A DNA stretch of 64,000 nucleotides from Paulinella micropora (Eukaryota > Cercozoa > Imbricatea > Euglyphida), in the NCBI GenBank assembly GCA_009731375.1, contig BJOX01000156.1, positions 215,967-279,966 on the forward strand. Direction: 5' to 3'. Shown one piece after another: positions 42,505-52,252 of the stretch. Position numbers and translations under genes: made by a program. The notes beneath the pieces were generated by a model that worked only from the letters and a program-made list of their open reading frames with translations, did not search any database and was not told where the DNA came from. Each line of letters opens with the position of its first letter. Position 1 is the first letter of the stretch.

Positions 42505-43239
42505 ATGATAGCAGCCAGACCAAACACCGGCGGCGCTCTTGCGCCAAGGTTGTCAGCCGCGGGCCAAAAGCGCGCACTGCTACCCGAAGGTCGTGAGCTG
42601 AACAAACAGCTGGCCGGTACAAAGGCCAAAAAGCGCGCGAGGGACCGCCTGCCGTTGCCGGATTTACAAAGAGAAATCAACTCGATGCGCACGCTGGCCG
42701 CGCCACCCGTTGCCGTAGACAGGATGTTGTGCGCGGCCGTGCTGACCGTGGTCGTGGAGTTTGTGCTGGGCGCGCAGAAGCCAACAGCTGCCGACGCGCG
42801 CGCCGCCTACTACCGCGACGTGGGCAGGCTGTCTCGAGTGTCCCGCGCGTTCCGATCTGCAGCGACGGCACGCCAGTCGCCCGCCACGACGTTGGACTGG
42901 ATGAACAGTCTCGTGTTTTACGGTTTGCTGGGTGGTACAGTGTGGTCCAGCTGGGAGACAGTGAAACGCGATGTTTTGTCGCTTGTGATGGAAGTGCCGT
43001 CTCGCAGGGTTCACAAGGGGCCCCGTTACGTCATCCGGGACCTTAAGCTGCGGAAGCTGTTTGACGACAGTATGCGGCTGGCACCTAACATGGAGACGCA
43101 AGTACTTTCCCGGCGGGTGTGTGACGTCGTGGTGCCCAAGGCTTTCCCCACCGTCATCGAAGCCCAGGTGGCCCTGCTAAAGCGGCGGCGGCTGCAGCGG
43201 CGGCAGAGGCGGCGGCAGCCGCGCTTGCCGTCCTGCTAG
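42505..43239 (+). CDS. Hypothetical basic protein, 244 aa
   Basis: The intact frame starts at the ATG at 42505 after an A-rich leader. A basic N-terminus (KAKKRARDR) and an Arg-rich C-terminus (RRRLQRRQRRRQPR) flank a helical core. The core contains RLSRVSRAFRSAA, reminiscent of the second half of an F-box, though the match is weak. It ends at TAG 43239. A copy of its last 20 bases and the following 13 bases occurs again at 44375-44407, on the far side of the neighbouring gene. Basic ends suggest nucleic-acid binding. Confidence 0.6.
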   Translation: MIAARPNTGGALAPRLSAAGQKRALLPEGRELNKQLAGTKAKKRARDRLPLPDLQREINSMRTLAAPPVAVDRMLCAAVLTVVVEFVLGAQKPTAADARAAYYRDVGRLSRVSRAFRSAATARQSPATTLDWMNSLVFYGLLGGTVWSSWETVKRDVLSLVMEVPSRRVHKGPRYVIRDLKLRKLFDDSMRLAPNMETQVLSRRVCDVVVPKAFPTVIEAQVALLKRRRLQRRQRRRQPRLPSC

Positions 43240-43269
43240 TAATTTCAGTTAGCAATCCTTCTTTTTTGG

Positions 43270-43284
43270 TTTTAATTAAAAAAA
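43270..43284. terminator. AT palindrome between convergent genes
   Basis: ttttaattaaaaaaa lies between the plus gene ending at 43239 and the minus gene ending at 43351, as at 8.9 and 26.1 kb. Confidence 0.4.
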
Positions 43285-43350
43285 GAAACATTGTTTGGGC
43301 ACGTGCGACCTTTTTCGATCTTGTTCACCCGCTCTCAAGCAAGTGTTGTA

Positions 43351-44145
43351 CTAGTGCTTTTTCGGGGGGCACTTACAAGGACGGGCCGGCCCGGGAGCCG
43401 ACGGCCTCCACCATTGGGGCCAGCTAAGGAAGGTATCGAAGGGCGTCACCTGTAGGTACCGCAGCTGCCTGACTACAGCACCCGCCAGACGAGTTGCGGT
43501 GCGTTCGAACGAGACACAAAAAGTTTGCTTGTGTGACCAGTCAGCGCCTGGCAGTTCAGCGACATTTTTGGTTGAGCCCTCCCAATGAAATGCTGGCTCG
43601 GCCTTTGGATTTTTCGCTCTGCAACAAACGCAGTAGCCTCGGATGCTAACGTGCTTGAGAACCCCATCCGCACCTTTGTCCTCGACCGATTTGTATGTAT
43701 TAATCCATTCGTCGGGAAACCCGAGAGGTGTCCAGCACTCGCGGCAAAAGGCCACCTGGCTGAGCGCCGGGGTTTTCTCGGCCCGGAAAGTATTGTAGGA
43801 ACTCTTGTGCTCTGTTTCGTACAAGACGTTCTGCGCAGTCACCGCGTACTTGGTACATTCCAGCACGTAGTAGCACGCCAGGGACTGTAGTAAGGCGTGT
43901 GGGCAGCCCGTTCTGAAATACGACAAGATCACGCTGAAGGCGTCCGGGTCCAAGTCCAAAAAAAGCGCCTCGCGGGGCTCCCGTCGCACGACCGGCGCCA
44001 AGACCTCTCGGAAGAAGCCACTGCGGGCCTGCAGGGTTTCGGCCCGGGTCTTGAAGAGAGTACCCCCGACGTCAAGCGTGATGATGTTGCCGGGCTCGGG
44101 CCCCCCGACGGGCTGCACGGGATCATCCCGGCCTTCGTCGTCCAT
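43351..44145 (-). CDS. KCTD-like BTB/T1-domain protein with Cys motifs
   Basis: The ATG at 44145 gives an intact protein of about 264 aa. From residue 20 it has a T1/BTB tetramerisation domain (NIITLDVGGTLFKTR, SGFFREVL, LFLDLDPDAFSVILSYFRTG). The C-terminal half has two Cys clusters (CRECW and CVCCRAK) that could form a zinc site. KCTD-type proteins are adaptors for cullin-3 ubiquitin ligases, and BTB proteins are common in large DNA viruses. The first codons and upstream 60 bases are duplicated at 47.73-47.84 kb. Confidence 0.8.
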   Translation of the reverse strand: MDDEGRDDPVQPVGGPEPGNIITLDVGGTLFKTRAETLQARSGFFREVLAPVVRREPREALFLDLDPDAFSVILSYFRTGCPHALLQSLACYYVLECTKYAVTAQNVLYETEHKSSYNTFRAEKTPALSQVAFCRECWTPLGFPDEWINTYKSVEDKGADGVLKHVSIRGYCVCCRAKNPKAEPAFHWEGSTKNVAELPGADWSHKQTFCVSFERTATRLAGAVVRQLRYLQVTPFDTFLSWPQWWRPSAPGPARPCKCPPKKH

Positions 44146-44712
44146 GCTCGCTTTAATCTCCAAAAAAGTTCAGCCTTTGGGAAAATTTACCAACTTCAGT
44201 CGATGATGTCTCCTTCTTCCCTTTTCCTTTAGCACCCCCCCCCCTTACGAACTGGAGGGGAACTCCTCACACCCGCCTTTTTTCGGGAAGCCAGACTTTT
44301 TTAAGGCCCGGCCCCCCCCCCCTTTCTTCCTCATCGCCTCTGCGAAGCGGCGGCAACGAAGGCGGCTTTTCGCCCGCGCTTGCCGTCCTGCTAGTAATTT
44401 CAGTTAGAAATCTTTTTTCTTTTGTTTTTAAGCCAAAAAAAATTGTCAGCTGTGTGTGTGTGGGGGGGGGAAAGGCCGTGGGGGCCGTGCGGAGAGGGGG
44501 GGGGGGGTGTGCACTCGTACGCTCTCGGCCCACAACGCGCAGCCGTCTGCCTAGGCACAGACGGCTGCTGTCGTGGAGCGTGAGCAGGCGAGCGCTGTGC
44601 CAAAACCTGGGAGCGGGATGCACACGGAGGGGCTAGGCTACGGCCAGGCCTGTCTAGTACGTGTGTGGAGGTGGGCTGAACCGTGCTTGGTGGTGTGTAG
44701 GCAAACGCACGA
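44146..44712. other. Intergenic with a copied gene end
   Basis: It contains the KCTD promoter side, poly-C/G tracts, and at 44375-44407 a 33-base copy of the end of the gene at 42505-43239 (cgcgcttgccgtcctgctag...). No gene supported. Confidence 0.6.
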
Positions 44713-46760
44713 ATGCGGCTGCGGCTGCTGCTGCTGGCCTGGCTGGCGGTCACATTCGCACGCACAGCCCCCCGCGCAGCCCTGCAATCTCGTGTGTGTA
44801 GGCCCGAGCCAACGCCTGTGACCCCACGCAGTGGACCAACGTGCTGGCGGGCACGTACGCCGCCTGCCGCCCTACCCCGGCGTGTGCAACAACACCGCGA
44901 CGCCCATCCTCTGCCAGGGCGCCAGCGACTGCTACGTGTGCTACGACGGTTCGCAACTGTATTCGCAGAGGGTCGGGCCGACCTGTACCGACCTACAAAG
45001 TGGCGGGGCCAATGTGTGCCAAATGTTAGGCCCCGGCTGGAAATGCACCAGTTTTGGGGCGCAGTGCCTGTTGCCCGCCGTGGTGCCGAGGCCCCGGGCG
45101 GTGGGCTGCCTGGTGAGCGCGCTGGGTAAAGGCGCAGTGTGCACGGCGAACGATGTGCGCCTGTCGTCGGTCGTGAACGTGGTCGAGCTGGAGCCGTGCG
45201 AGTTTCCTGGCGACACGGCCGTGATCAACGTGGCCGCCAGGCTCAAGATAGGCGCGCAGACCCGCTATGACATCGGGGTGTTCATAGCCACGGACGGCGG
45301 CAGCGCGCTGACCGGCGCCAATTGCGTCACGTTTGCGCTGCCGGTGCCCGGCCCGTCGGCCGTGGCGACGGGGGCGCCGCAGTACTGGCGGAACGAAGAA
45401 CCCGCTCTCGACGACTGCTGTGGCGACGGGATCAAGCCCGCGCAGAGCAGCACGAACCGCGAGGACGTGCCCGTACTTTTGATGGCGAACCTCACGGTGA
45501 AGTGTGTGCCCGGCCTAACATTTGGCATGGTGGACGTGAACGCCTGTTGCAGCTGGGAGAACCAGGCCAACGGAGGTTGCCACGACGTGGACTTCCTCAA
45601 ACCGCAGACCTCGTCCAAGTGCCGGTGCGACCGGGTGCCGGGCGTGAAGGTCTTCCTGCCCTCGAAGCTGGTGTACAACGTGCGCATCGACGCGCTCACG
45701 GACCCGCGCCCGGCCCTGTACCCGTGCTTTCGCTTGCTGTTGACACAGCTGTCGAGGGCGGACCCCCGGGCCGGGGTGATGCAGGCCCAAACCCTGTTTC
45801 TGTACGACAAGGTGGTCGACCCGCTGTGCATGGCGGGGGCCGAATGGAGCTCCGTCACCGAGAGCTCGCAGGGGCACCGGCACGCTAAACGAGCCCCCGC
45901 AGAGCGGAAACTACAGCGTAAACCTCGTGGCGGCGCTGAACGGCACGGCCCCCGGCACCTGGGCGATCCAGAACTTGACGTGCGTGGTCGAAAATAACCC
46001 TTGCTCGCAAGAGTCGGTGCTGGCCTGGGGCGCCTACGACTCGGCTTGTACGGCCAACAGCCTCGAGGGTGGGGCGTTCACGTGCCCCAAGTGGACGGCG
46101 TGCGTGATAGGCGACAAGACTACGTACCCGGGCTACGACTCCAGAACCGGGCAGGCCTGGCAGTACACCACCACGACGACCTACTACCCGCCAACATTGT
46201 CGCACTTTGTGCCCGAGGGCGGGAACGTGACCTGCACCCTGGCCCTGCGGTACGTGGCGCCCAGCCCATCCGTCTCCCTCACGGCTTCGGCGAGCCCCAC
46301 GGGCACGGCGAGCGCGACCCGGAGCCCGTCGGTCTCGGGCACGGCGAGCGCGACCCGGAGCCCTTCGGTCTCGGGCACTGCTTCCACCAGCGCGACTCCC
46401 AGCCCCACGGGCACGGCGAGCGCGACCCGGAGCCCGTCGGTCTCGGGCACTGCTTCCACCAGCGCGACCGCGAGCCCCACGTGTACAGCGAGCGCGACAC
46501 GGAGCCCATCGGTCTCCCTCACGGCTTCGGCGAGCCCCACGGGCACGGCGAGCGCGACCCCCACGGTCTCGGCTACGGTCAGCGTGACAGCCTCTCCCCT
46601 CAGCGTCTCGGCCAGCCCCTCACTTTCTGCGACACCTACACCTCAGCCGTTTGTCATGACCATCCAAACGTTCTCCTGCGACGAATTCATGCTGCCCACG
46701 CTGTATAACCTCCCGAGCCGAAGGCGTCGTCTGCAAGGTCTGGCAGAGTCGACACACCCC
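44713..46760 (+). pseudogene. Secreted Cys-rich protein with Ser/Thr-rich repeats, several frame changes
   Basis: The ATG at 44713 encodes a good signal peptide (MRLRLLLLAWLAVTFARTA). The frame then changes at least twice between 44780 and 44880, while Cys-rich sequence continues. From 44880 to 45870 one frame encodes a Cys-rich ectodomain (ILCQGASDCYVCYDGSQLY, CCGDGIKPAQ, CCSWENQANGGCHDVDF). Near 45870 it shifts again and continues (YSVNLVAALNGTAPGTW, CPKWTACVIGD) into Ser/Thr repeats (SPSVSGTASATR, about 46265-46640). The Cys-rich and repeat architecture matches the gene at 40.4 kb. A surface or secreted role is inferred. Confidence 0.6.
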
Positions 46761-46779
46761 AACCTACAGCTTGATTTCT

Positions 46780-46856
46780 GCTTTTTCTTTTTTTCTTTTT
46801 TTTCTTTTTTTTCTTTTTTTTCTTTTTTTTTCTTTTTTTTTTGTTGTGCAAGCCAA
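46780..46856 (+). other. Polypyrimidine tract, possible intron end
   Basis: (CT7-8)n repeats end in tttttttttgttgtgcaag. A T-rich tract followed by AG resembles a spliceosomal 3' splice site, and the coding frame changes across it. A 5' site (caaggtctgg near 46734) is weak. It may equally be a simple repeat. Confidence 0.2.
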
Positions 46857-46859
46857 ATT

Positions 46860-47709
46860 CCGGGAAAGGCGCCGCCACTTGGCCCAAATTGTTACCTCCG
46901 CTATCACCATCGACTGGGGCGACGGCAGCGGCCTACAATCGGCAACCACGGGCCCCGACAGCGACCCCAGCCTGCACGCGTACGCCCCGGCCGGGACCTA
47001 CACTATTCGGGTCTGGGGCGTCCTGCAGGGCTGGACCCTGGCTCTCCTGTCCGTGGCCCAGCGGGAGGCCATCGTCAACATTACCTCCTGGGGCCAGCTG
47101 CTGCTGCACCCGACCTTTGGCTACCACTTCGCGGGCGCGACCAACCTACTGTACCTGCCGCCCTTTGCCGAGCTAGCTTGTTGCGCCGGCCTCCTGAGCC
47201 TCGACTCCTCGTTCAGGGACCTGCCGGCGCTCACGTACGAGCTGGGCTACGTAAATTTAACCTCGGTGTTTTTTTTGCGGCACATGTTCGCCCACTTGCC
47301 CAACCTCCGGCTGGACATTGGCGCGTGGAATACCTCCCGTGTCTATGACGTGCAGTACATGTTCCAGAACCACGCGACCTTCAACAACGACCTAAGTGGC
47401 TGGGACGTCAGCGGCGTCGTGTACTTCACCGGGATGTTCAGCGGGGCCAGCGCCTTCAACCAATCGTTGGCTACCTGGAACACTAGCGCCGGCCGGTTTG
47501 TCAACTACATGTTCAAAGGCGCTACGGCCTTTAGCGCGGACCTGAGCGGCTGGCTCTTCCCGAACGTAAATAGCTGCGTGGGCTTCGGCGACCAGTCGGG
47601 CCTGGCGCTGTGGCAAGTGCAGGCGAAATGCCAGGTCTGCTCCAGCCTGCTACCTTTGTGCCAGGCCGCTCACGCTACCGAGCCCAAACCGTGCGTGTGT
47701 ACTGTGTAG
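46860..47709 (+). CDS. PKD-like plus DUF285 (BspA-type) repeat protein
   Basis: After a polypyrimidine tract the frame reads a PKD-like segment (ITIDWGDGSG...HAYAPAGTYTIRVWG). It continues with DUF285/BspA-like repeats: IGAWNTSRVYDVQYMFQNHATFNNDLSGWDVSGVVYFTGMF is the hallmark, in two to three copies. It ends with a Cys-rich tail (CQVCSSLLPLC) and a TAG at 47709. There is no start codon of its own, so it is probably the C-terminal part of the secreted gene upstream, or its second exon. DUF285 repeats are typical of mycoplasma and other bacterial or protist surface proteins, so lateral transfer is possible. Confidence 0.7.
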
Positions 47710-47714
47710 GTTTA

Positions 47715-47850
47715 GGCCCAGCTGTTGCCGGGCTCGGGCCCCGCGACGGGCTGCACGGGATCATCGTGGCCTTCGTCGTCCATGCTCGCTCGCTTTAATC
47801 TCCAAACAAAGTTCAGCCTTTGGGAAAATTTACCAACTTCAGTCGATGCC
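47715..47850 (-). repeat. Duplicated 5' end of the KCTD-like gene
   Basis: About 110 bases (47729-47842) repeat the segment at 44093-44205: the first 17 or so codons and leader of the KCTD-like gene (...cgacgggctgcacgggatcat..., ccatgctcgc, tttgggaaaatttaccaact). It keeps the orientation but lacks the rest of the gene. It marks a segmental duplication or promoter copy. Confidence 0.8.
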
Positions 47851-48172
47851 TTCTCTTCTCTCTTTCTTTTTTTTCCGTCCGGACTAAGGGGGGGGGGAAC
47901 TGTCCCCCCCCCCCACCTACCTTTTTTCTCTTACCAAGAGCGTGCGCGGTCTTAATCTTTGGACACACATGTATAAGAAAGGGAACCGACCACGATTTCC
48001 TCTTTTTTCTTGAGCAGGGCCAGACAATTTTTTTTTTGGTTTTTTAATTTTTTTACAGCCAACTTCCGGTGTCTCCAACTTTCTCTTTCCGAAAACAAAA
48101 CATCTGTGTGCGCTATCTTGCGGCAGCGGTGTTCTTTTTTTTTGCATGACGGCCCCCCACCCCTCTTCAGTA
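47851..48172. other. Intergenic, T-rich and poly-G/C tracts
   Basis: No gene or clear regulatory motif is visible. Confidence 0.4.
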
Positions 48173-48490
48173 TTAAATATCGAAAGATGCTTGTTTGACT
48201 GTCTTGGAATTTGCGTCAGCTTGCGCGGCTAAATTTCCCTGTTTTTTTTCCAACCTTCGTTTTTGGCGGGCCTCTAACACTTTGAAAGCGTTGATATGTT
48301 TTAGACCAATTTCTGAAGTTGGGTCTATCTTTGACTTGAATTGGTATGATGCTGCACTTTTAGGAGCTTCGAGGCGAGGCGGCGGGAATCGCGTGTAGGC
48401 TGATCCCAGGCTCAGCAGCACCAAAGCCCCGCCGCAGGTTAGGACCGTCCTGAGTTGAAATCTCGGCTCGACTGGTGTTTCCAGCTTCAT
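48173..48490 (-). CDS. Small single-pass membrane protein, 105 aa
   Basis: The ATG at 48490 overlaps the TGA that ends the upstream gene (ATGA). The protein has a hydrophobic segment (VLTCGGALVLLSLG) at residues 16-30, followed by a basic, Lys/Gln-rich cytosolic or intravirion tail (KVLEARQKRRLEKKQGN). The frame is intact, ending at the stop at 48173. Family not recognised. A virion membrane role is plausible but unproven. Confidence 0.6.
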   Translation of the reverse strand: MKLETPVEPRFQLRTVLTCGGALVLLSLGSAYTRFPPPRLEAPKSAASYQFKSKIDPTSEIGLKHINAFKVLEARQKRRLEKKQGNLAAQADANSKTVKQASFDI

Positions 48491-49056
48491 CTTGAGCCAG
48501 ACGGGCTCCGTAAAGCGCCAAGCCTCACGGATTCGCCTTGCGAATTCAAGTTGCTGTCGTGTAACAACGGATAAAACCAGGCATCAGTACAATATACGTC
48601 CGCGTCTATTAGGTTTGTGCGGAGCGCTCTCTTATTCCAAGGATAGGTTGGACGTACCCAGCCACACATTTGAGCACTGCGTAAATGTTGCGCTGACGCT
48701 CAACTACGGCATACGCGGTCGTGGTCCAGTTACGCTCATTATTTTTTTGAAAGTCGAGAGGGGGTGATATTGACGAGAAGGCCAGCAACCTGGCGAACTC
48801 GCTTTCTGCAACAACAGCCAGGTCGCGGACCAAGACGTTCGCGACCTGCTCCTGCCCTGGTACTGCTAGCCACGCCACAGACGGATCGTTTTCGAACCTT
48901 CGTAGGCGGGGTAGCTGAGCAGCCACTTGGTGGACCCATTCATCAATAAACCTCGGGTGTGTCCCTGTCTGGATCTGCCAGTTGTCTTGTAATGTTGGAT
49001 CGGAATAGAGGCCGTCGTTCCTTTGGAAAACCAGTTGCGGTTTATTTCTTTGTGTA
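48487..49056 (-). pseudogene. Hypothetical protein, 5' end in gap, one frame change
   Basis: Out of the gap at 49056 comes a continuous frame (KPQLVFQRNDGLYSDP, FIDEWVHQVAAQLPRLRRF, PGQEQVANVLVRDLAVVAESEFARLL). Near 48655 it moves to another frame (TYPWNKRALRTNLIDADVYC) that ends at TGA 48487, overlapping the next start. Composition is uniform across the break. No known motif. The tight overlap with the membrane-protein gene suggests co-transcription. Confidence 0.5.
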
Positions 49057-49469
49057 NNNNNNNNNNNNNNNNNNNNNNNNNNNNNNNNNNNNNNNNNNNN
49101 NNNNNNNNNNNNNNNNNNNNNNNNNNNNNNNNNNNNNNNNNNNNNNNNNNNNNNNNNNNNNNNNNNNNNNNNNNNNNNNNNNNNNNNNNNNNNNNNNNNN
49201 NNNNNNNNNNNNNNNNNNNNNNNNNNNNNNNNNNNNNNNNNNNNNNNNNNNNNNNNNNNNNNNNNNNNNNNNNNNNNNNNNNNNNNNNNNNNNNNNNNNN
49301 NNNNNNNNNNNNNNNNNNNNNNNNNNNNNNNNNNNNNNNNNNNNNNNNNNNNNNNNNNNNNNNNNNNNNNNNNNNNNNNNNNNNNNNNNNNNNNNNNNNN
49401 NNNNNNNNNNNNNNNNNNNNNNNNNNNNNNNNNNNNNNNNNNNNNNNNNNNNNNNNNNNNNNNNNNNNN
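49057..49469. other. Assembly gap, 413 N
   Basis: Unknown bases; ends at a poly-G run. Confidence 0.99.
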
Positions 49470-49674
49470 GGGGGGGGGGGCTGTTTGTGTTTAAATTTTT
49501 TCTGTGGTTTGTGTGTTGGCAAAAAAGGGGGGGGGTGGCCGCGCAAAAAAGAAAGGAGAGGGAGGAGAGGCTGGGGAGAGGGAGAGGGAGAGGGAGAGAA
49601 GGGTCCCACAGTCGCCCACCGTGGGCGAGAACCTCCCGCGCACCTGCCCACGGTCTTTTGTTTTAAATTTGTCA

Positions 49675-50550
49675 TCAACAAAACCATTGCACGACCAGCT
49701 CCGGCCTCTGGCGTTTGAGGCGCTCACTGGCTACTACCGTGATCATGGCGCGGCCGCGCACGACCAGGCTGCGGAGCGAGGGCACACCTGCTGCTACTAG
49801 GCGCTCGATGGCGTTTTCGTCCATCATGCGATCGTAGGCACAAAAGTGCAGCCGCTGCAGCTTCGGCAGCGAAGCTAAATGGTCCAGGCCCGCGCCGGTG
49901 ATCCGGTGAGTATAGTCGAGGCTCAGCCATTCTAGCCTGTCGAGCCGGCGCAACGTGGCGAGCCCCGTGTCGGTGATCGGGCCGCAGTTGGACAGGTCGA
50001 GCCGCCGGAGCGTCGCCGACAGCGCTCCCAGGGCTTGCACGTCCGCGATCCTCCGGCAGCCGCTGAGGTGCAAACCCTGCACGCAACTGTCGGCCACGGC
50101 CGACAGCCCTGCATTTGTGAGCCCGCCGCAGTTCCGCAGGGTCAGTTCGCGCACATAAACGCTGGCCGATAGCAGCTCGGACACCCTGGAGTCCTCGTCG
50201 TCCTCGTCGTCCCCCGCGCCATAGTACGTCAGCCGGCACACGCGCAGCCCGTGCAGCAGCGGTCGTGCCGCTGCCAGCGACGAACTGTTGACTTGGATGC
50301 TACGCACTACAACCGCTGCTGCCAGGCACACGGCGCGGAACACGCCTAGTAGTTGCCGGTGCAGCCTGTCGTTCAGCAGGAAATCGGGCTGCTCGAAGCC
50401 CGTCCAGAAGATCGCACGCTTCCTCACCAGCGCCGAGAGCTGCCGGCACGTCAGGGCCAGGGCCAACAGCCCGCGGGGATACAAAAAGATTCTCACCAGG
50501 GGCCACAAGCTATCGGGCAACGCCAGCAGCGGCGCTTGTAATTTCTCCAT
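49675..50550 (-). CDS. F-box/LRR protein, intact
   Basis: The ATG at 50550 gives 291 residues. They start with an F-box (LLALPDSLWPLVRIFLYPRGLLALALTCRQLSALV...FWTGF) and continue with Cys-type LRRs (VRELTLRNCGGLTNAGLSAV, VQGLHLSGCRRIADVQAL, LRRLDLSNCGPITDTGLATL, LEWLSLDYTHRITGAGL). The order is that of SCF substrate adaptors such as FBXL proteins. It shares its start with the truncated copy at 52.3 kb and its layout with the gene at 30.6 kb. No break is visible. Confidence 0.8.
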   Translation of the reverse strand: MEKLQAPLLALPDSLWPLVRIFLYPRGLLALALTCRQLSALVRKRAIFWTGFEQPDFLLNDRLHRQLLGVFRAVCLAAAVVVRSIQVNSSSLAAARPLLHGLRVCRLTYYGAGDDEDDEDSRVSELLSASVYVRELTLRNCGGLTNAGLSAVADSCVQGLHLSGCRRIADVQALGALSATLRRLDLSNCGPITDTGLATLRRLDRLEWLSLDYTHRITGAGLDHLASLPKLQRLHFCAYDRMMDENAIERLVAAGVPSLRSLVVRGRAMITVVASERLKRQRPELVVQWFC

Positions 50551-50817
50551 GCTGGCTGCCACCAAACTAAAAAAGAAACCAATCAGTGAGCCCGCGAAAT
50601 TTTTGACAGCCCGATTTTCTGCTATCGGGGTAGGGGAGGGAGGCTGACCTCCGCGGCCCCCCCCACCTACGCGGGCACTCTCTTTTGCCTTGCCTCCGCC
50701 CCCCACCCCTCTTTTCCGTCATCGGTTAGCAGACACTGCAGGCCCTCTCTACTCTCCCCCCCCCCAATAAAAAGGCCGGACATTAACAAAAAAAAGGGGG
50801 GGGGAGGGACTTCTGCC

Positions 50818-52103
50818 ATGCACCAGTGCCCCCACTGTCGCACCGTCTATGACCAGGACCAGCACGGCGTGCTGTGGGTAGCAGAACAGGTCTGCCAAGG
50901 CGAGAAAAGGCTGGCGCCAAAGGCTTCGTGCAGGCCAACAAAGTGCCCGGCGCTAGGCTACCAGTGGTGGGAGAAATTCCTCACCGGCTGCTTGCTCGAT
51001 CTTTTGGGCGGGCCCGCCACGCCGGACCGGAGTGCNNNNNNNNNNGAGCTCGAAGACCAGTACAAAGTCTACGGCCGCTGGCTGCAAGAGCGGCGGCTGA
51101 ACCAACACCAAGTAGAGTTTGGAGAAGTCCTCAAGCAAATCAGGCCCGCACCGGAAGGGGACAGCCGAGAAGAGCTCTATTCACGGCTGACTCTCTTAGT
51201 CACACAGGAAGCGTTGGGGGATGATGAGCTGCTGGGCACACATCTCCGGCGATTGCACGAGCTCTTGTTGGCTGGCCTTCGAAGTGACGTAGACCTGCGA
51301 AACGAGGTCCAAGACAAACTACGCCCGGCCCTGCATGAGAAGTACACCTGGCAAGCGCTGATGAAGTTCGGCACAGCCAGCCGGGTGCTAGACGCGGTGT
51401 TTGGCACGTGGCAAGTCGGCCTAGACACTGTGGCCAGCTTCGGTCTAGACTGGGGGGGGCGTCACGCTGTTGTGGCGGCTCGCCCGGGCCGGTTCCTCCG
51501 ATTATCTTGCCTGGGCCCTAGCACGCGGGGGTGATCCTAACTTCCGTGTGGAGGACGGCGGCTGCAGCGTGCTGGACATAGCCCTGCACCAGTTTGTCGA
51601 GTCCAAGCGCACTAGTAGTGAGGGCCGCGAGCGTGTGGTCGTCAGTCTCGTGTCCTCGTCCCAGATAGCGGATAACACCGTGGGGCAAGGCTTGACTGTT
51701 GCTCCGGTGTCTGTTTGGGTCCCCAGACGACGAACGGGTGATTGCGAGGCGTCGCTGCAGGCGCCACTGTTTGATAGAAGTAATGCTCCGTTCACGCAAG
51801 GCTTGTGAGCACATTAAGGCCTTCGATCTGAACCCCGACGGTGGGCTGCTGCAAGGGGTGTACTGGAGACCCCCCGCAAACCAGCGAGTCTTAAACCCAC
51901 ATGAGGTGTACCTTTTGTTCGGCTTTTGGTTTGACTATCACGACAATCTTGCACAGCCAGGCCGGCTGCGTCTTCCGTCGGAAAACGCGGAGCGACAAAG
52001 GCTGGCCTCGGACCTCCGGAACGCGACGCGAAGCACGTGGTACAAAAAAGACCAGAGGTTTCGGTATCGTGTGAACAGCTACCTCCGAGAATTGCCACAG
52101 TAA
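50818..52103 (+). pseudogene. Cys-motif/ankyrin-like protein with frame changes
   Basis: The ATG at 50818 opens MHQCPHCRTVYDQDQHG, then a second Cys pair (CRPTKC). A 10-N gap at 51036-51045 is followed by a helical, Leu/Arg-rich domain. At 51453 the frame changes at a run of eight G. The next segment has an ankyrin-like repeat (YLAWALARGGDPNFRVEDGGCSVLDIAL). A second change near 51690-51700 leads to a final domain (CEHIKAFDLNPDGGLLQGVYW) ending at TAA 52103. The first 70 residues are paralogous to the gene at 29.7 kb, but the C-terminal parts differ. Ankyrin repeats suggest protein binding. Confidence 0.6.
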
Positions 52104-52132
52104 ACGTCATTGATTGTGCAGCCCGGGACGGA

Positions 52133-52165
<33 letters not shown>

Positions 52166-52252
52166 CTGCGCGACTTCGCGCACCGCAAACCATCCTTTCA
52201 GGTGTTAGCGCAGCACCTAGTTATTATTATTATTANNNNNNNNNNCCAACGA
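52104..52252. other. Poly-G run and 10-N gap
   Basis: A 31-base poly-G run at about 52136-52166 and (ATT)n at the gap edge (52236-52245). No gene. Confidence 0.6.

Noticed and set aside
45927-46600. Gly/His/Arg-rich and Val/Ala/Leu-rich frames across the Ser/Thr repeats
   Set aside because: They are alternative-frame and antisense readings of the Ser/Thr repeat DNA.
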